Below, piece after piece: positions 17,653 through 26,414 of a DNA stretch of 64,000 bases (its first letter is position 1; the number at the start of each line of letters is the position of its first letter). The stretch lies in NCBI RefSeq assembly GCF_047237965.1, contig NZ_JBDFLX010000001.1, forward strand, positions 2,728,001-2,792,000. The letters are read 5' to 3'. Made by a program: the position numbers and the translations under genes. The notes below the pieces were generated by a model. That model was not told where the DNA came from and did no database searches. It saw only the letters and a program-made list of their open reading frames with translations. Source of the DNA: Noviherbaspirillum_A sp047237965 (lineage in GTDB: Bacteria; Pseudomonadota; Gammaproteobacteria; Burkholderiales; Burkholderiaceae_D).

Positions 17653-18876
17653 TTAATATTTCAGCGGCACGCCCGTACGCCTGGATGCCAGGCGTAAATG
17701 TGCCTGCGCCAGACACGTGACAAATTCTGGCCCACCGACAATCTTGCGACCATCTCTAGCCGCAATGTCATACAGCGTCTCGTTTTCACCATGCGATGTC
17801 GTCACTCTTCGGCTGAAATCAATCGACACATCTTTTGCCTCCACCAGCTTTTGAAGGGTTTCAAGTTTCTTCTGCCTGTACTGCGCCCGTTCCTCGACAT
17901 TCATCATCAGGACATAATTTATGCGTCCAGCAAGCACATTGGCAACCGCGTCATCCCTGTTAAATTTATCCGTTCCATTTACTTTTGCCCCTTTGGCCAA
18001 AAGGAATTCAACGAGATCGGGCTCAGCGATCCCTGCTGCAATTGATAACGCCGTTTGCTGGTTATTAACGTGAGCATTAATGTCGATGCCTGGCGCTTTA
18101 TCCCAGAGTGTTTTGATTATTTCCAGGTCACGCAGAAATACAGCCTCGGCAAATAACTTACTAAGGATTTGCGGATCGTTCTTTTCTATCAGGGAAGGGT
18201 CAATCTTTGGCATTTCCTTGAGAAGTGCGAGTGTAATTTTCGGCTTCACGGCGCGCACGGCATCAAGCAGCGCTTTATGCATTGCCTGATTGCCTTTATT
18301 CTTGCAGCGCGAGACCAAAGATTTTACCAAATCAATATTGTCAATTTTAATTGCTCCCTCTAGCACCCTGGAGCGATCTGGATTAACCGAATCAAAGCGC
18401 GCCCCCATTTCCATCAAGGTCTGCGCCAGCATCGAGCGGGTAGAACGGATATCTGTCTGAACCAAGGCGTCTTCGAGCATGGTTACCTTGTTCTCCATCG
18501 GCATATTTACATCAAAACCAATCAATGCCTGTCTGATCTTCCGATCATCGTTCATTTTCAATAAGCTGTTAAACAAGGCCAAGGTCGGTTGCTTCAGTTG
18601 CCCCGGAACGGTTGCCTGCGTATTTGATATGGCCGGCCTGCTGGAAGTAATCAGCGTTCCGCCGCCCTCTGGAACAGGCGTTTTGGACAACAGTGACGTA
18701 TTGCTGGCATTGCCCCCTTGCGTTTCCCCGGACCGCATATTAGGGTTTGATACAGCACCCTGTCCCTTACGCTTCTGCGTTTTCTCTCCTGGCATTTCAA
18801 AATGCAAGTAATGTTCCGAGGTGGTTATTTCCGCTGACACGCGAACGATGCCGGCCTTATTACATGGTGTGGACAT
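17653..18876 (-). CDS. Ankyrin-containing protein, candidate effector
   Basis: The product is 407 residues. ATG 18876 follows AAAGGGGAAATGTC. The first 100 residues are polar and Ser/Thr/Gly/Asn rich, then helical repeats begin. The clearest ankyrin unit is TALSIAAGIAEPDLVEFLLA followed by KGAKVNGTD (about 275-303). Weaker helix pairs occur around LEGAIKIDNIDLVKSLVS, and others around LLDAVRAVKPKITLALL and FAEAVFLRDLEIIKTLWD. The codon use is more AT-rich than that of glcD or the LysR gene beside it. It stands alone between glcDEF and the LysR gene and has its own terminator. A secreted effector is my best guess; no enzymatic motif is visible. Confidence 0.7.
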   Translation of the reverse strand: MSTPCNKAGIVRVSAEITTSEHYLHFEMPGEKTQKRKGQGAVSNPNMRSGETQGGNASNTSLLSKTPVPEGGGTLITSSRPAISNTQATVPGQLKQPTLALFNSLLKMNDDRKIRQALIGFDVNMPMENKVTMLEDALVQTDIRSTRSMLAQTLMEMGARFDSVNPDRSRVLEGAIKIDNIDLVKSLVSRCKNKGNQAMHKALLDAVRAVKPKITLALLKEMPKIDPSLIEKNDPQILSKLFAEAVFLRDLEIIKTLWDKAPGIDINAHVNNQQTALSIAAGIAEPDLVEFLLAKGAKVNGTDKFNRDDAVANVLAGRINYVLMMNVEERAQYRQKKLETLQKLVEAKDVSIDFSRRVTTSHGENETLYDIAARDGRKIVGGPEFVTCLAQAHLRLASRRTGVPLKY

Positions 18877-19096
18877 GACATTTCCCCTTTAAAAGTATCG
18901 AAAAGGTGATTACCACTCGAACGTGTTAGGTTCAGGACAGATCGTTCTTTAGATGGAGAAATATGGATATGCACGGAAATACAGTTCCATGCGTATCGCG
19001 AATTCCTGGGTCCTAGAAAAATGCCGATGAGATGAAGCCAGGAAAGTGGATTACTACAATTCCTGCAAGCCAGCTGTTCCCTGTCTGAGCTTGCTC

Positions 19097-20005
19097 TCAG
19101 CCGTTGCGAAACGTCGCCTTCATCCAGTCGATGAACAGCGTCACTTCGCCGCGCTCCCGCGCCGGCTTTTCGTACACCATGTAATACGCATGCGGCGGGG
19201 ATGCCAGTTCGACGTCGAACAGCCGCACCACGTCGCCGGCCGCCAGCGCCGCCTGGGCGAAGTGACTGCGCGTCAAGCCTATGCCATGGCCGTGGCGGAT
19301 CGCTTCCAGCAGCAGGCCAAGGTCGTCGACCCGCAGGCCGGAGGACGGCTCCTGCCAGTCCAGGCCGGCGGCTTCGAACCATGGCTGCCAGGGTTCCAGC
19401 GCCGAGCGCAGCAGGGTCTTGCCGCGCAGGTCGGCCGGCGTATGCAACGGCCCGACCTGCGCCAGGTAGGACGGGCTGGCGACGGCGAAGGCCGGCTCCT
19501 CGAACAGCTTCTCGGTGATGATGTTGGGATAGTTGCCCGCGCCGAAGCGTACCTCGACATCGCTCTCCGACAGGCTCAGGTCGTATAGCGGCACCGACAT
19601 GAACACTTCCACCACGATGTCCGGATAGCGCTGCGTGAAGTCGGCCAGGTGCGGCACGAACATGTAGCGGGCAAAGGTCGGCGGCAGCGTGACCTTGATC
19701 CTCGGCTGCGCCTGCGCGCTGCGATGCGGCATCGGGAAGTCGGTCAGGGTGCGCAGCGCGCTGCGCACCACGTCGAGATAGCGGCGACCGAACTCGGACA
19801 GGCCGATCGAGCGGCCATCGCGCAGGAACAGGCGCTCGCCGACGAAATCTTCGAGCAGCCGGATCCGGTGCGACAGCGCCGACGGCGTGATGCACAGTTC
19901 ATCCGCGGCCAGCGCGAAGGACTGGTGGCGCGCCGCGGCTTCGAAGGCGGACAGCGCATGCACCGGCGGCAGGCGGGTGGTCAGGGGCTGTCTGGTCTGC
20001 TGCAT
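19097..20005 (-). CDS. LysR-family transcriptional regulator (GcvA-like)
   Basis: The product is 302 residues with the standard LysR layout. A winged helix-turn-helix occupies about residues 12-72 (LSAFEAAARHQSFALAADEL, then CITPSALSHRIRLLE). The effector-binding domain follows, with LPPTFARYMFVPHLADFTQR and FGAGNYPNIITEKLF. The wording around ALSHRIRLLEDFVGERLFLR resembles the GcvA/AmpR subgroup. The ATG at 20005 lies 17 bp after the stop of the FAD-linked dehydrogenase gene, so the two are probably one transcript and the regulator probably acts on that gene. The effector molecule is unknown; a 2-hydroxyacid is a reasonable guess. Confidence 0.9.
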   Translation of the reverse strand: MQQTRQPLTTRLPPVHALSAFEAAARHQSFALAADELCITPSALSHRIRLLEDFVGERLFLRDGRSIGLSEFGRRYLDVVRSALRTLTDFPMPHRSAQAQPRIKVTLPPTFARYMFVPHLADFTQRYPDIVVEVFMSVPLYDLSLSESDVEVRFGAGNYPNIITEKLFEEPAFAVASPSYLAQVGPLHTPADLRGKTLLRSALEPWQPWFEAAGLDWQEPSSGLRVDDLGLLLEAIRHGHGIGLTRSHFAQAALAAGDVVRLFDVELASPPHAYYMVYEKPARERGEVTLFIDWMKATFRNG

Positions 20006-20022
20006 GCGGCCGCCGGCAGGGC

Positions 20023-21432
20023 TTACCACTGAACGATCTTGCCGGGATTGAGGATGTTCTTCGGGTCCAGCGCATGCTTTAAGGCGCGCATGGTGTCGAT
20101 CGCGCCTTCGCCATGCTCCTGCACCAGGAAGTCCATCTTGTGCATGCCCACGCCGTGTTCGCCGGTGCAGGTGCCGTCCATCGCGATGGCGCGCGCCACC
20201 ATGCGCGCGTTCACTCCTTCGGCGCGGGCGATGTCTTCCGGGTCGTTCGGGTCGACCAGCATCTGCACATGGAAGTTGCCGTCGCCGACATGGCCGATGA
20301 TGGAGTACACCATGTTGTGGCTTTCGCAGTCGGCCTTGGTGTCGAGGATGCATTCGGCCAGGCGCGAGATCGGCACGCAGCAGTCGGTGGAGATGGCGCG
20401 CGCGCCGGGCCGCATCTGCAGCAGCGCGAAATAGGCGTTGTGGCGCGCGCCCCAGAGGCGGGTGCGGTCTTCCGGCCGGGTGGCCCATTCGAAGCCGGTG
20501 GCATTGTGCTCGGCGACGATTTCCTGCACGGTCTCGGCCTGCTCCTTCACGCCATGCTCGGTGCCATGGAATTCGAACAGCAGCAAGGGGTTTTCCGGCA
20601 GGCTCAGCTTGTCGTAGGCATTGATGGCCTTCACGCCGCGCTCGTCGAGGAATTCGACGCGGGCCACCGGCACGCCCATCTGTATGGTCTGGATCACCGC
20701 GCGCACCGCGTCGCCCGGCGTCGGGAAGGAGCATACCGCCGCCGACACCGCCTCCGGCTGCGGATACAGCTTCACGGTGACTTCGGTGATGATGCCCAGC
20801 GTGCCTTCGCTGCCGACGAACACGCGGGTCAGGTCATAGCCGGCGGAAGATTTGCGGGCGCGGGTGCCGGTGCGGATGATGCGGCCGTCGGCCAGCACCA
20901 CCGTCAATGCCAGCGTGTTCTCGCGCATGGTGCCGTAGCGCACGGCATTGGTGCCGGAGGCGCGGGTGGCGGCCATGCCGCCGAGCGAGGCATCGGCGCC
21001 CGGGTCGATCGGGAAGAACAGGCCGGTGTCGCGGATCTCGGCATTCAACTGCTTGCGGGTCACGCCCGGCTGCACCGTCACCGTCAGGTCTTCCGGGTGG
21101 ACGGCGATGATCTTGTTCATCTGCGACAGGTCGATCGACACACCGCCGCGCAGCGCCAGGATGTGGCCTTCCAGCGAGGTGCCGGCGCCGTAGGGAATCA
21201 CCGGCACGTCATGGGCGGCGCACAGCTTGACCGCGTCCGACACTTCCTCGGTGGACTGGGCGAAGATCACCGCGTCGGGCAGCATCGGATCGTAGGACGA
21301 CTCGTCGCGTCCATGATGGGTGCGCATGGCCTCGCTGGTGGAACAGCGCTCGCCGAACAAGGATAACAATGCGGCAAGCAGGGACTCGGGAAGCGGCTTC
21401 TTCAGCGCCGCCAGCTGTGCTGGGTGATTCAT
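20023..21432 (-). CDS. FAD-linked D-lactate dehydrogenase-type oxidase
   Basis: The product is 469 residues, of the same FAD-binding family as GlcD but in the D-lactate dehydrogenase (LDHD/Dld2-like, cytochrome) branch. Visible are VIPYGAGTSLEGHILALRGG (FAD pyrophosphate loop), DPGADASLGGMAATRASGTN, FVGSEGTLGIITEVTVKLYP and the IGHVGDGNFHVQML segment. The end has GTCTGEHGVGMHKM and DPKNILNPGKIVQ. It likely oxidises D-lactate or another D-2-hydroxyacid and passes electrons to cytochrome c or quinone. The start MNHPAQLAALKK follows AGGACAAGATG on the coding strand. It is followed by the LysR gene and faces the adenosyltransferase gene across a 126-bp divergent promoter region. Confidence 0.9.
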   Translation of the reverse strand: MNHPAQLAALKKPLPESLLAALLSLFGERCSTSEAMRTHHGRDESSYDPMLPDAVIFAQSTEEVSDAVKLCAAHDVPVIPYGAGTSLEGHILALRGGVSIDLSQMNKIIAVHPEDLTVTVQPGVTRKQLNAEIRDTGLFFPIDPGADASLGGMAATRASGTNAVRYGTMRENTLALTVVLADGRIIRTGTRARKSSAGYDLTRVFVGSEGTLGIITEVTVKLYPQPEAVSAAVCSFPTPGDAVRAVIQTIQMGVPVARVEFLDERGVKAINAYDKLSLPENPLLLFEFHGTEHGVKEQAETVQEIVAEHNATGFEWATRPEDRTRLWGARHNAYFALLQMRPGARAISTDCCVPISRLAECILDTKADCESHNMVYSIIGHVGDGNFHVQMLVDPNDPEDIARAEGVNARMVARAIAMDGTCTGEHGVGMHKMDFLVQEHGEGAIDTMRALKHALDPKNILNPGKIVQW

Positions 21433-21558
21433 CTTGTCCTCCGTGGGGTGTGTGATTTTACCCCTGCCGGGCGTTTAGCGGCGGCCGGCGCGGCGGAGGC
21501 CTGAAATTTCCCGTATGCTCACTGCCTTCCAGACCAAGCGGACAACAAGGGAGACAGC

Positions 21559-22119
21559 ATGGGCAACCGACTTTCCAAGATCGCCACCCGCACCGGCGAC
21601 AACGGCACCACCGGCCTGGGCGACGGCAGCCGGGTCGACAAGGACAGCCTGCGGGTGCAGGCGATGGGCGATGTCGATGAAATGAATTCCCACCTCGGCC
21701 TGCTGCTGTGCGAGGACCTGCCGGCCGGCCTGCGCGAGGAACTGGTGACGATACAGCACGACCTGTTCGACCTCGGCGGCGAACTCTGCATTCCGGGGTA
21801 TACGCTGATCAAGGACGAGCAGGTGGCGCGGCTGGACGACATGCTGGCCCGCTACAACGCCAACCTGCCGCCGCTGGCCGACTTCATCCTGCCGGCCGGC
21901 TCGCGCGCGGCTTCCCAGGCCCATGTCTGCCGCACTGTGTGCCGACGGGCGGAACGGGCCATCGTGACCCTGGGCAAGGCCGAGACGCTGAATGACCATC
22001 CGCGCCAGTACATGAACCGGCTGTCAGACCTGATGTTCGTGCTGGCGCGGGTGCTGAACCGGCATGCGGGTGGCGGGGATGTGTTGTGGGAGAAGGGGCG
22101 CGGGAGGCAGGGAAGTTAA
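21559..22119 (+). CDS. PduO-type cob(I)alamin adenosyltransferase
   Basis: The product is 186 residues. It transfers adenosyl from ATP to cob(I)alamin to make coenzyme B12. Family marks are the N-terminal ATP loop IATRTGDNGTTGLGDGSRV (7-25), VDEMNSHLGLLL, DLFDLGGELCIPG, and C-terminal RAERAIVTL followed by YMNRLSDLMFVLARVLN. The ATG follows AAGGGAGACAGC. It is a monocistronic gene divergent from the FAD-linked dehydrogenase and convergent with the ankyrin gene downstream (55-bp gap). No cobalamin biosynthesis genes or B12 riboswitch are visible beside it. Confidence 0.95.
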   Translation: MGNRLSKIATRTGDNGTTGLGDGSRVDKDSLRVQAMGDVDEMNSHLGLLLCEDLPAGLREELVTIQHDLFDLGGELCIPGYTLIKDEQVARLDDMLARYNANLPPLADFILPAGSRAASQAHVCRTVCRRAERAIVTLGKAETLNDHPRQYMNRLSDLMFVLARVLNRHAGGGDVLWEKGRGRQGS

Positions 22120-22174
22120 TGGTGCTGCCTTGCCTGCATTGAACAAAGCATGCTGGCAGCAGGTCTTGCCTCCC

Positions 22175-23848
22175 TTAGTTCTGATCTTTACTTGATCCGG
22201 GAACGCCTTTTGTTACTCCGTACCTGTTTAATAGCGGCACCATATTTTTATCAGCATGGAACAGGGCAGTTTGACCCAGCTTGTCTACTGCGTTGGGCAT
22301 GGCTTTTCCCTCCTGTAGAAGATAAGTGGCTGAAATCAGAAGCCCATTTTTTGTTGCCGCCATCAAAGGTGTGCTCCCATTCTTTTTATCTGCGACGTTC
22401 GCAGATGCACCATACTCAATCAAAAGCGCGATCATGTTGCGTGCAGTTAGATCATTTTCTCCCGTGCATGCAGCAATAAGTGGTGTAGTTTGCTTAGAAG
22501 ATCCGCAATGCCTTTCTGCCTTGGCGCCTTTTTGAAGGAGAAGTTTGACTATTTCAACATTGCCTTTACTGCATGCATTCCATAATGGCGTTTTTCTTTC
22601 CTTGTCCTTTGGATCCACTTTGGCACCGCCGGTAACAAGCTCCTTGACAACATCAATACCTCCCTTCGCTGCGGCATGATGCAAGGCCGTGCATCCTTGT
22701 TTATCAGTGGCGTCGCGATTCACACCTGCGTCAATCAGCAATTTTACAATTTCACCATCCGTACCTGATGCGGCGTGATGCATGACCGTGAACCCCATCT
22801 TGTCCATATCATCCAATGTCGCGCCATGCTTAATTAAGCTTTTGACCGTTTCTTTCATACCAGCTGCGCTAGCGAGCATTACCGGCGTCCTTCTTTCGCC
22901 ATCGTAGGCATTGACGGGCGCACCATGTTTTATCAGCAAACTTGCAAGCGCATCATTTTTTGACTCCAGTGCAACTCTCAAAGGTGATTTATTTGTTGCA
23001 GGATCAATCCCGGCTATGTCAATTACCTTGAAATGAGTTTCCAGTAGCGAGCTAGCCTTAGTAATATCATTTTCCAGCATAGCTTTAAAAAACTGTTGCT
23101 GGGGCTGTGGGAGTGCCTGAGACGGCCTGGGCGGTGTCTGTGTAATTCCAGGTTTTACCGGGGTTTGCGCGCTGGGATGCATGTGATCACTCTGGCTCTC
23201 CCGGGTCTTGATATTCGGAGTATCGTCATCGGTAAGTTTTGCGCCATGATCTCCCAATATCTTCATGCATTCATGGTGATTTTTTTCCCGAGCCACATCC
23301 AGCGCTGTTTTCCCCTCCGCATTTAAATACTTTACATTAGCTCCTTCATCGAGCAACCATTGCAAAACTTCCGGCTTATTTAAAGCAGCAGCAATCTCCA
23401 ATAATGACTCGCGTTTTTCAGTATTGAAAACAGTATTACCAGACAGATTGCTTGCCTTTACAAAATGCTTCAACGCTCGAAGCGACATTGCATCATTCGG
23501 CGAAACAGATTGAATCATTCCCTCAAGGATAAAAGATGAGCCACTGATCAACGGCACCGAATTTTCATCAATCTCGACACCTTTATTGCCCGCAACGAAT
23601 GCTGGTTGCGTCGATTTAGAAGGCAAGGACTTTCCCGTCAGGCCACTTTCCATACCATGCGATCCGGATGACGTCATGAGATTTTTATTTTTCGTAGTGG
23701 CGGCCTCTGAAATCAGTGAACGATCCGGCAGCTCGGAGCGCATTGTGACTTGAGAAGAATTTTCTTTCAGGTTAGCGCCACAATCTTCCCCTAAAGAATA
23801 ATTGTCTTTTCCAACAATGTTTCTATCCCCGCCTACTCTGTTAGCCAT
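22175..23848 (-). CDS. Ankyrin-repeat protein with about ten repeats, candidate effector
   Basis: The product is 557 residues. I chose ATG 23848 (MANRVGGDRN) because GAGGA lies 4 bases upstream; TTG 23863 is in frame. The N-terminal 110 residues are polar and Ser/Asn rich. Two ankyrin units follow (LLEIAAALNKPEVLQWLLDE; TALDVAREKNHHECMKIL), then a Pro/Gln linker (TPPRPSQALPQPQQQ). A run of about eight clear repeats follows, for example TVMHHAASGTDGEIVKLLID, TALHHAAAKGGIDVVKELVT, TPLWNACSKGNVEIVKLLLQ and TPLMAATKNGLLISATYLLQ. It is AT-rich relative to the adenosyltransferase gene and dxs on either side. Likely a protein-binding effector or scaffold; there is no catalytic motif. Confidence 0.8.
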   Translation of the reverse strand: MANRVGGDRNIVGKDNYSLGEDCGANLKENSSQVTMRSELPDRSLISEAATTKNKNLMTSSGSHGMESGLTGKSLPSKSTQPAFVAGNKGVEIDENSVPLISGSSFILEGMIQSVSPNDAMSLRALKHFVKASNLSGNTVFNTEKRESLLEIAAALNKPEVLQWLLDEGANVKYLNAEGKTALDVAREKNHHECMKILGDHGAKLTDDDTPNIKTRESQSDHMHPSAQTPVKPGITQTPPRPSQALPQPQQQFFKAMLENDITKASSLLETHFKVIDIAGIDPATNKSPLRVALESKNDALASLLIKHGAPVNAYDGERRTPVMLASAAGMKETVKSLIKHGATLDDMDKMGFTVMHHAASGTDGEIVKLLIDAGVNRDATDKQGCTALHHAAAKGGIDVVKELVTGGAKVDPKDKERKTPLWNACSKGNVEIVKLLLQKGAKAERHCGSSKQTTPLIAACTGENDLTARNMIALLIEYGASANVADKKNGSTPLMAATKNGLLISATYLLQEGKAMPNAVDKLGQTALFHADKNMVPLLNRYGVTKGVPGSSKDQN

Positions 23849-24485
23849 AATTTCCTCGATCAAAATTAGATTTCATCTTCAAAAACCCATCCATAAGGAC
23901 TGCGCTTATCAGCCTGTCAAATATTTTTGAGCGCTGAAAATCGTCTGAAAATGGAAGATAAATGGGCATGAACGCTCGCCCATTAATCCATCCTTTCGTG
24001 TCGAAAATCGGAAGATTGTTCGACTTTCGCACTTCGTACGGTGCGGTTTCTAAGCATGCAAAGACACGGCGACATTGCGTCGCCGTTGCCACCTTCCTTG
24101 AGCTGCAGTGCAAATGCATGGAATGCGGCGCCAGCAAAGGGAATCGATGATGCGGTCGTATAGGCGATGAAGAATCATGGTCGGCGGGCGCTGCGGCCAC
24201 CATTGACCAATGTAGAAGTCGTCGAGGGACGGTTCTGACAGGCTATGGCCAAAAACGGGACCAAGACAGATTGGAAAAGCTCATTTCAGGCGCATCCACA
24301 CCCAATGGCTCTCTTGAAGACCGGCGTGCTGGCCATTTCCTGATCGGTCAGGCATCAGCAGTTACGCTTTCTGAAGACATGATGGATGGCAGTGTGAGGC
24401 CGCTGCCATCCTGACTACGCATGAAGAATCGCCCGCTTGTCAATTCGATGGAGCGATCTATCTGGATCCTGCGCAGGCCACCGTC
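23849..24485. other. 637-bp gap upstream of the ankyrin gene
   Basis: No supported gene. A minus-strand frame (23841-24203) translates to a stretch containing AFMPIYLPFSDDFQRSKIFD, which faintly recalls a bacterial PAS-like fragment, but it has no start signal. A copy of the dxs terminator stem lies at 24066-24086. The gap may hold remnants of older DNA. Confidence 0.4.
24066..24086. repeat. 21-bp stem-loop identical to the dxs terminator stem
   Basis: Positions 24066-24086 and 24495-24515 carry the same 21 bases (ACGGCGAC-ATTGC-GTCGCCGT), 429 bp apart. This copy has no T run on either strand, so it is unlikely to terminate by itself. Confidence 0.9.
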
Positions 24486-24515
24486 AAAAAAAAAACGGCG
24501 ACATTGCGTCGCCGT
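24486..24515 (-). terminator. Rho-independent terminator of dxs
   Basis: An 8-bp stem, ACGGCGAC (24495-24502) with GTCGCCGT (24508-24515), has loop ATTGC. On the minus strand it is followed by a run of ten T (plus-strand A at 24486-24495). It lies 27 bp after the dxs stop and closes the xseB-ispA-dxs operon. Confidence 0.95.
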
Positions 24516-24542
24516 CCCGTCCCTGCATCTGGGCCTTACCGA

Positions 24543-26414
24543 TCAGTTATTCACCACCAGCCGCGGCTCCTTCTTGCCCAACCGCTGACGGATCGACGTC
24601 GCAATGCCCGCTGCATCCAGCCCGCATTGCGCCAGCAGTTGCGGCGCATCGCCATGGTCGATGAACTTGTCCGGCAGGCCCAGTTGCAGCAGCGGCTTGA
24701 CCACGCCCGCCGCGGCCAGCGCCTCCGCCACCGCGGAACCGGCGCCGCCCATGATGCAGCCCTCTTCCACCGTCACCAGCAAGTCGTGGCTGGCGGCCAG
24801 TTCCAGGACCAGCGCGGCATCCAGGGGTTTGACGAAGCGCATGTTGGCGACAGTGGCATTGAGTTCCTCGCCCGCCTTCAGCGCTGGCGCGACCATGGTG
24901 CCGAAGGCCAGGATGGCAACCTGCTTGCCGTCGCGGCGCAGTTCGCCCTTGCCCAGGGGAATGGTGTCCAGGCCGGTGTCGACCGCCGCGCCGATGCCGG
25001 CGCCGCGCGGATAGCGCACCGCGGCCGGGCCAGGATACTGATACGCGGTGCTGAGCATCTGCCGGCATTCCTTTTCGTCCGATGCCGCCAGCACCACCAT
25101 GTTCGGGATGCAGCGCAGGAAGGCCAGGTCGTAGTTGCCGGCATGGGTGGCGCCGTCGGCGCCGACCAGGCCGGCGCGGTCGAGCGCGAAGGTGACATCC
25201 AGGTTTTGCAGCGCCACGTCGTGAATCAGCTGGTCGTAGCCGCGCTGCAGGAAGGTGGAATAGATCGCCAGCACGGGTTTGAGGCCCTCGCAGGCCATGC
25301 CGGCGGCAAAGGTCACCGCATGCTGCTCGGCAATGCCGACGTCGTGGTAGCGGTCAGGGAAGCGCTGCTCGAATTCCACCATGCCCGAGCCTTCGCGCAT
25401 GGCCGGCGTGATGCCGATCAGGCGCTTGTCCTTCTGCGCCATGTCGCACAGCCACTGGCCGAACACCTGGGTATAGGTCTTCTTGCCGGCGGCGGCCGGC
25501 TTGATGCCCTCGGCCGGGTCGAACTTGCCGGGGCCGTGGTATAGCACCGGGTCGGCCTCGGCCAGCTTGTAGCCCTGGCCCTTCTTCGTCACCACATGCA
25601 GGAACTGCGGACCCTTCAGCTGCTTCAGGTTCTGCAGCGTGGGCACCAGCGAATCGAGGTCGTGGCCGTCGATCGGGCCGATGTAGTTGAAACCGAATTC
25701 CTCGAACATCGTCGCCGGCAGCACCATGCCCTTGGCATGCTCCTCCAGCCGCTTGGCCAGTTCCAGCATCGGTCCCGGCAGCACCGACTTGCCCACGCTG
25801 CGGGCGGCGGCGTAGAAACGGCCCGACATCAGGCGCGCCAGGTAGCGGTTCAGCGCGCCGACCGGCGGCGAGATCGACATGTCGTTGTCGTTCAGGATCA
25901 CCAGCAGGTTGACGTTTTCATGCACGCCGGCATTGTTGAGCGCCTCGAAGGCCATGCCGGCGGTCATGGCGCCGTCGCCGATCACGGCCACCGCGTGGCG
26001 GCTCTCGCCCATGGTCTGAGCGGCGATCGCCATGCCCAGCGCGGCCGAGATCGAGGTCGAGGAATGCGCGGTGCCGAAGGTGTCGAACGGGCTCTCGTCG
26101 CGGCGCGGAAAGCCGGAAATGCCGCCCTGCTGGCGCAGGCTGTCCATGCGGTCGCGGCGGCCGGTCAGGATCTTGTGCGGATAGGTTTGATGGCCGACAT
26201 CCCAGACGATGCGGTCGTCCGGCGTGTTGAACACGTAGTGCAGCGCAATCGTCAGCTCGACCGTGCCCAGGTTGGACGACAGGTGGCCGCCGGTGCGCGA
26301 CACCGAATCGAGCAGGAAGGCGCGCAGTTCGTCGGCCAGCGGCTTCAACTGGCTGCGGGAGAGGCGCCGCAGGTCGCCGGGGCCTTCAATTTTTTTCAAC
26401 AGATCCATACTCAT
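24543..26414 (-). CDS. dxs: 1-deoxy-D-xylulose-5-phosphate synthase
   Basis: The product is 623 residues. It condenses pyruvate and glyceraldehyde-3-phosphate with thiamine diphosphate, the first step of the MEP isoprenoid pathway. Visible are the N-terminal HLSSNLGTVELTIALHYVFN and VWDVGHQTYPHKILTGRRD. The ThDP motif is VIGDGAMTAGMAFEALNNAG through LNDNDMSISPPVGALN, the pyrimidine part is DVGIAEQHAVTFAAGMA, and the transketolase C domain follows. I took ATG 26414 (MSMDLLKK) because it overlaps the ispA stop as ATGA; ATG 26408 is two codons in. Last gene of the xseB-ispA-dxs operon. Confidence 0.97.
   Translation of the reverse strand: MSMDLLKKIEGPGDLRRLSRSQLKPLADELRAFLLDSVSRTGGHLSSNLGTVELTIALHYVFNTPDDRIVWDVGHQTYPHKILTGRRDRMDSLRQQGGISGFPRRDESPFDTFGTAHSSTSISAALGMAIAAQTMGESRHAVAVIGDGAMTAGMAFEALNNAGVHENVNLLVILNDNDMSISPPVGALNRYLARLMSGRFYAAARSVGKSVLPGPMLELAKRLEEHAKGMVLPATMFEEFGFNYIGPIDGHDLDSLVPTLQNLKQLKGPQFLHVVTKKGQGYKLAEADPVLYHGPGKFDPAEGIKPAAAGKKTYTQVFGQWLCDMAQKDKRLIGITPAMREGSGMVEFEQRFPDRYHDVGIAEQHAVTFAAGMACEGLKPVLAIYSTFLQRGYDQLIHDVALQNLDVTFALDRAGLVGADGATHAGNYDLAFLRCIPNMVVLAASDEKECRQMLSTAYQYPGPAAVRYPRGAGIGAAVDTGLDTIPLGKGELRRDGKQVAILAFGTMVAPALKAGEELNATVANMRFVKPLDAALVLELAASHDLLVTVEEGCIMGGAGSAVAEALAAAGVVKPLLQLGLPDKFIDHGDAPQLLAQCGLDAAGIATSIRQRLGKKEPRLVVNN

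Noticed and set aside
18960..18988. GGAACT-N16-CCATATT on the minus strand, upstream of the 407-residue ankyrin gene, resembling a HrpL box
   Set aside because: It has mismatches in both halves (GGAACC and CCACNNA expected) and I found no comparable site before the other candidate effectors.
23841..24203. 120-residue minus-strand frame with a faint PAS-like stretch (AFMPIYLPFSDDFQ)
   Set aside because: No ribosome site, N-terminal half is low quality, and its end overlaps the ankyrin start. At most a decayed fragment.
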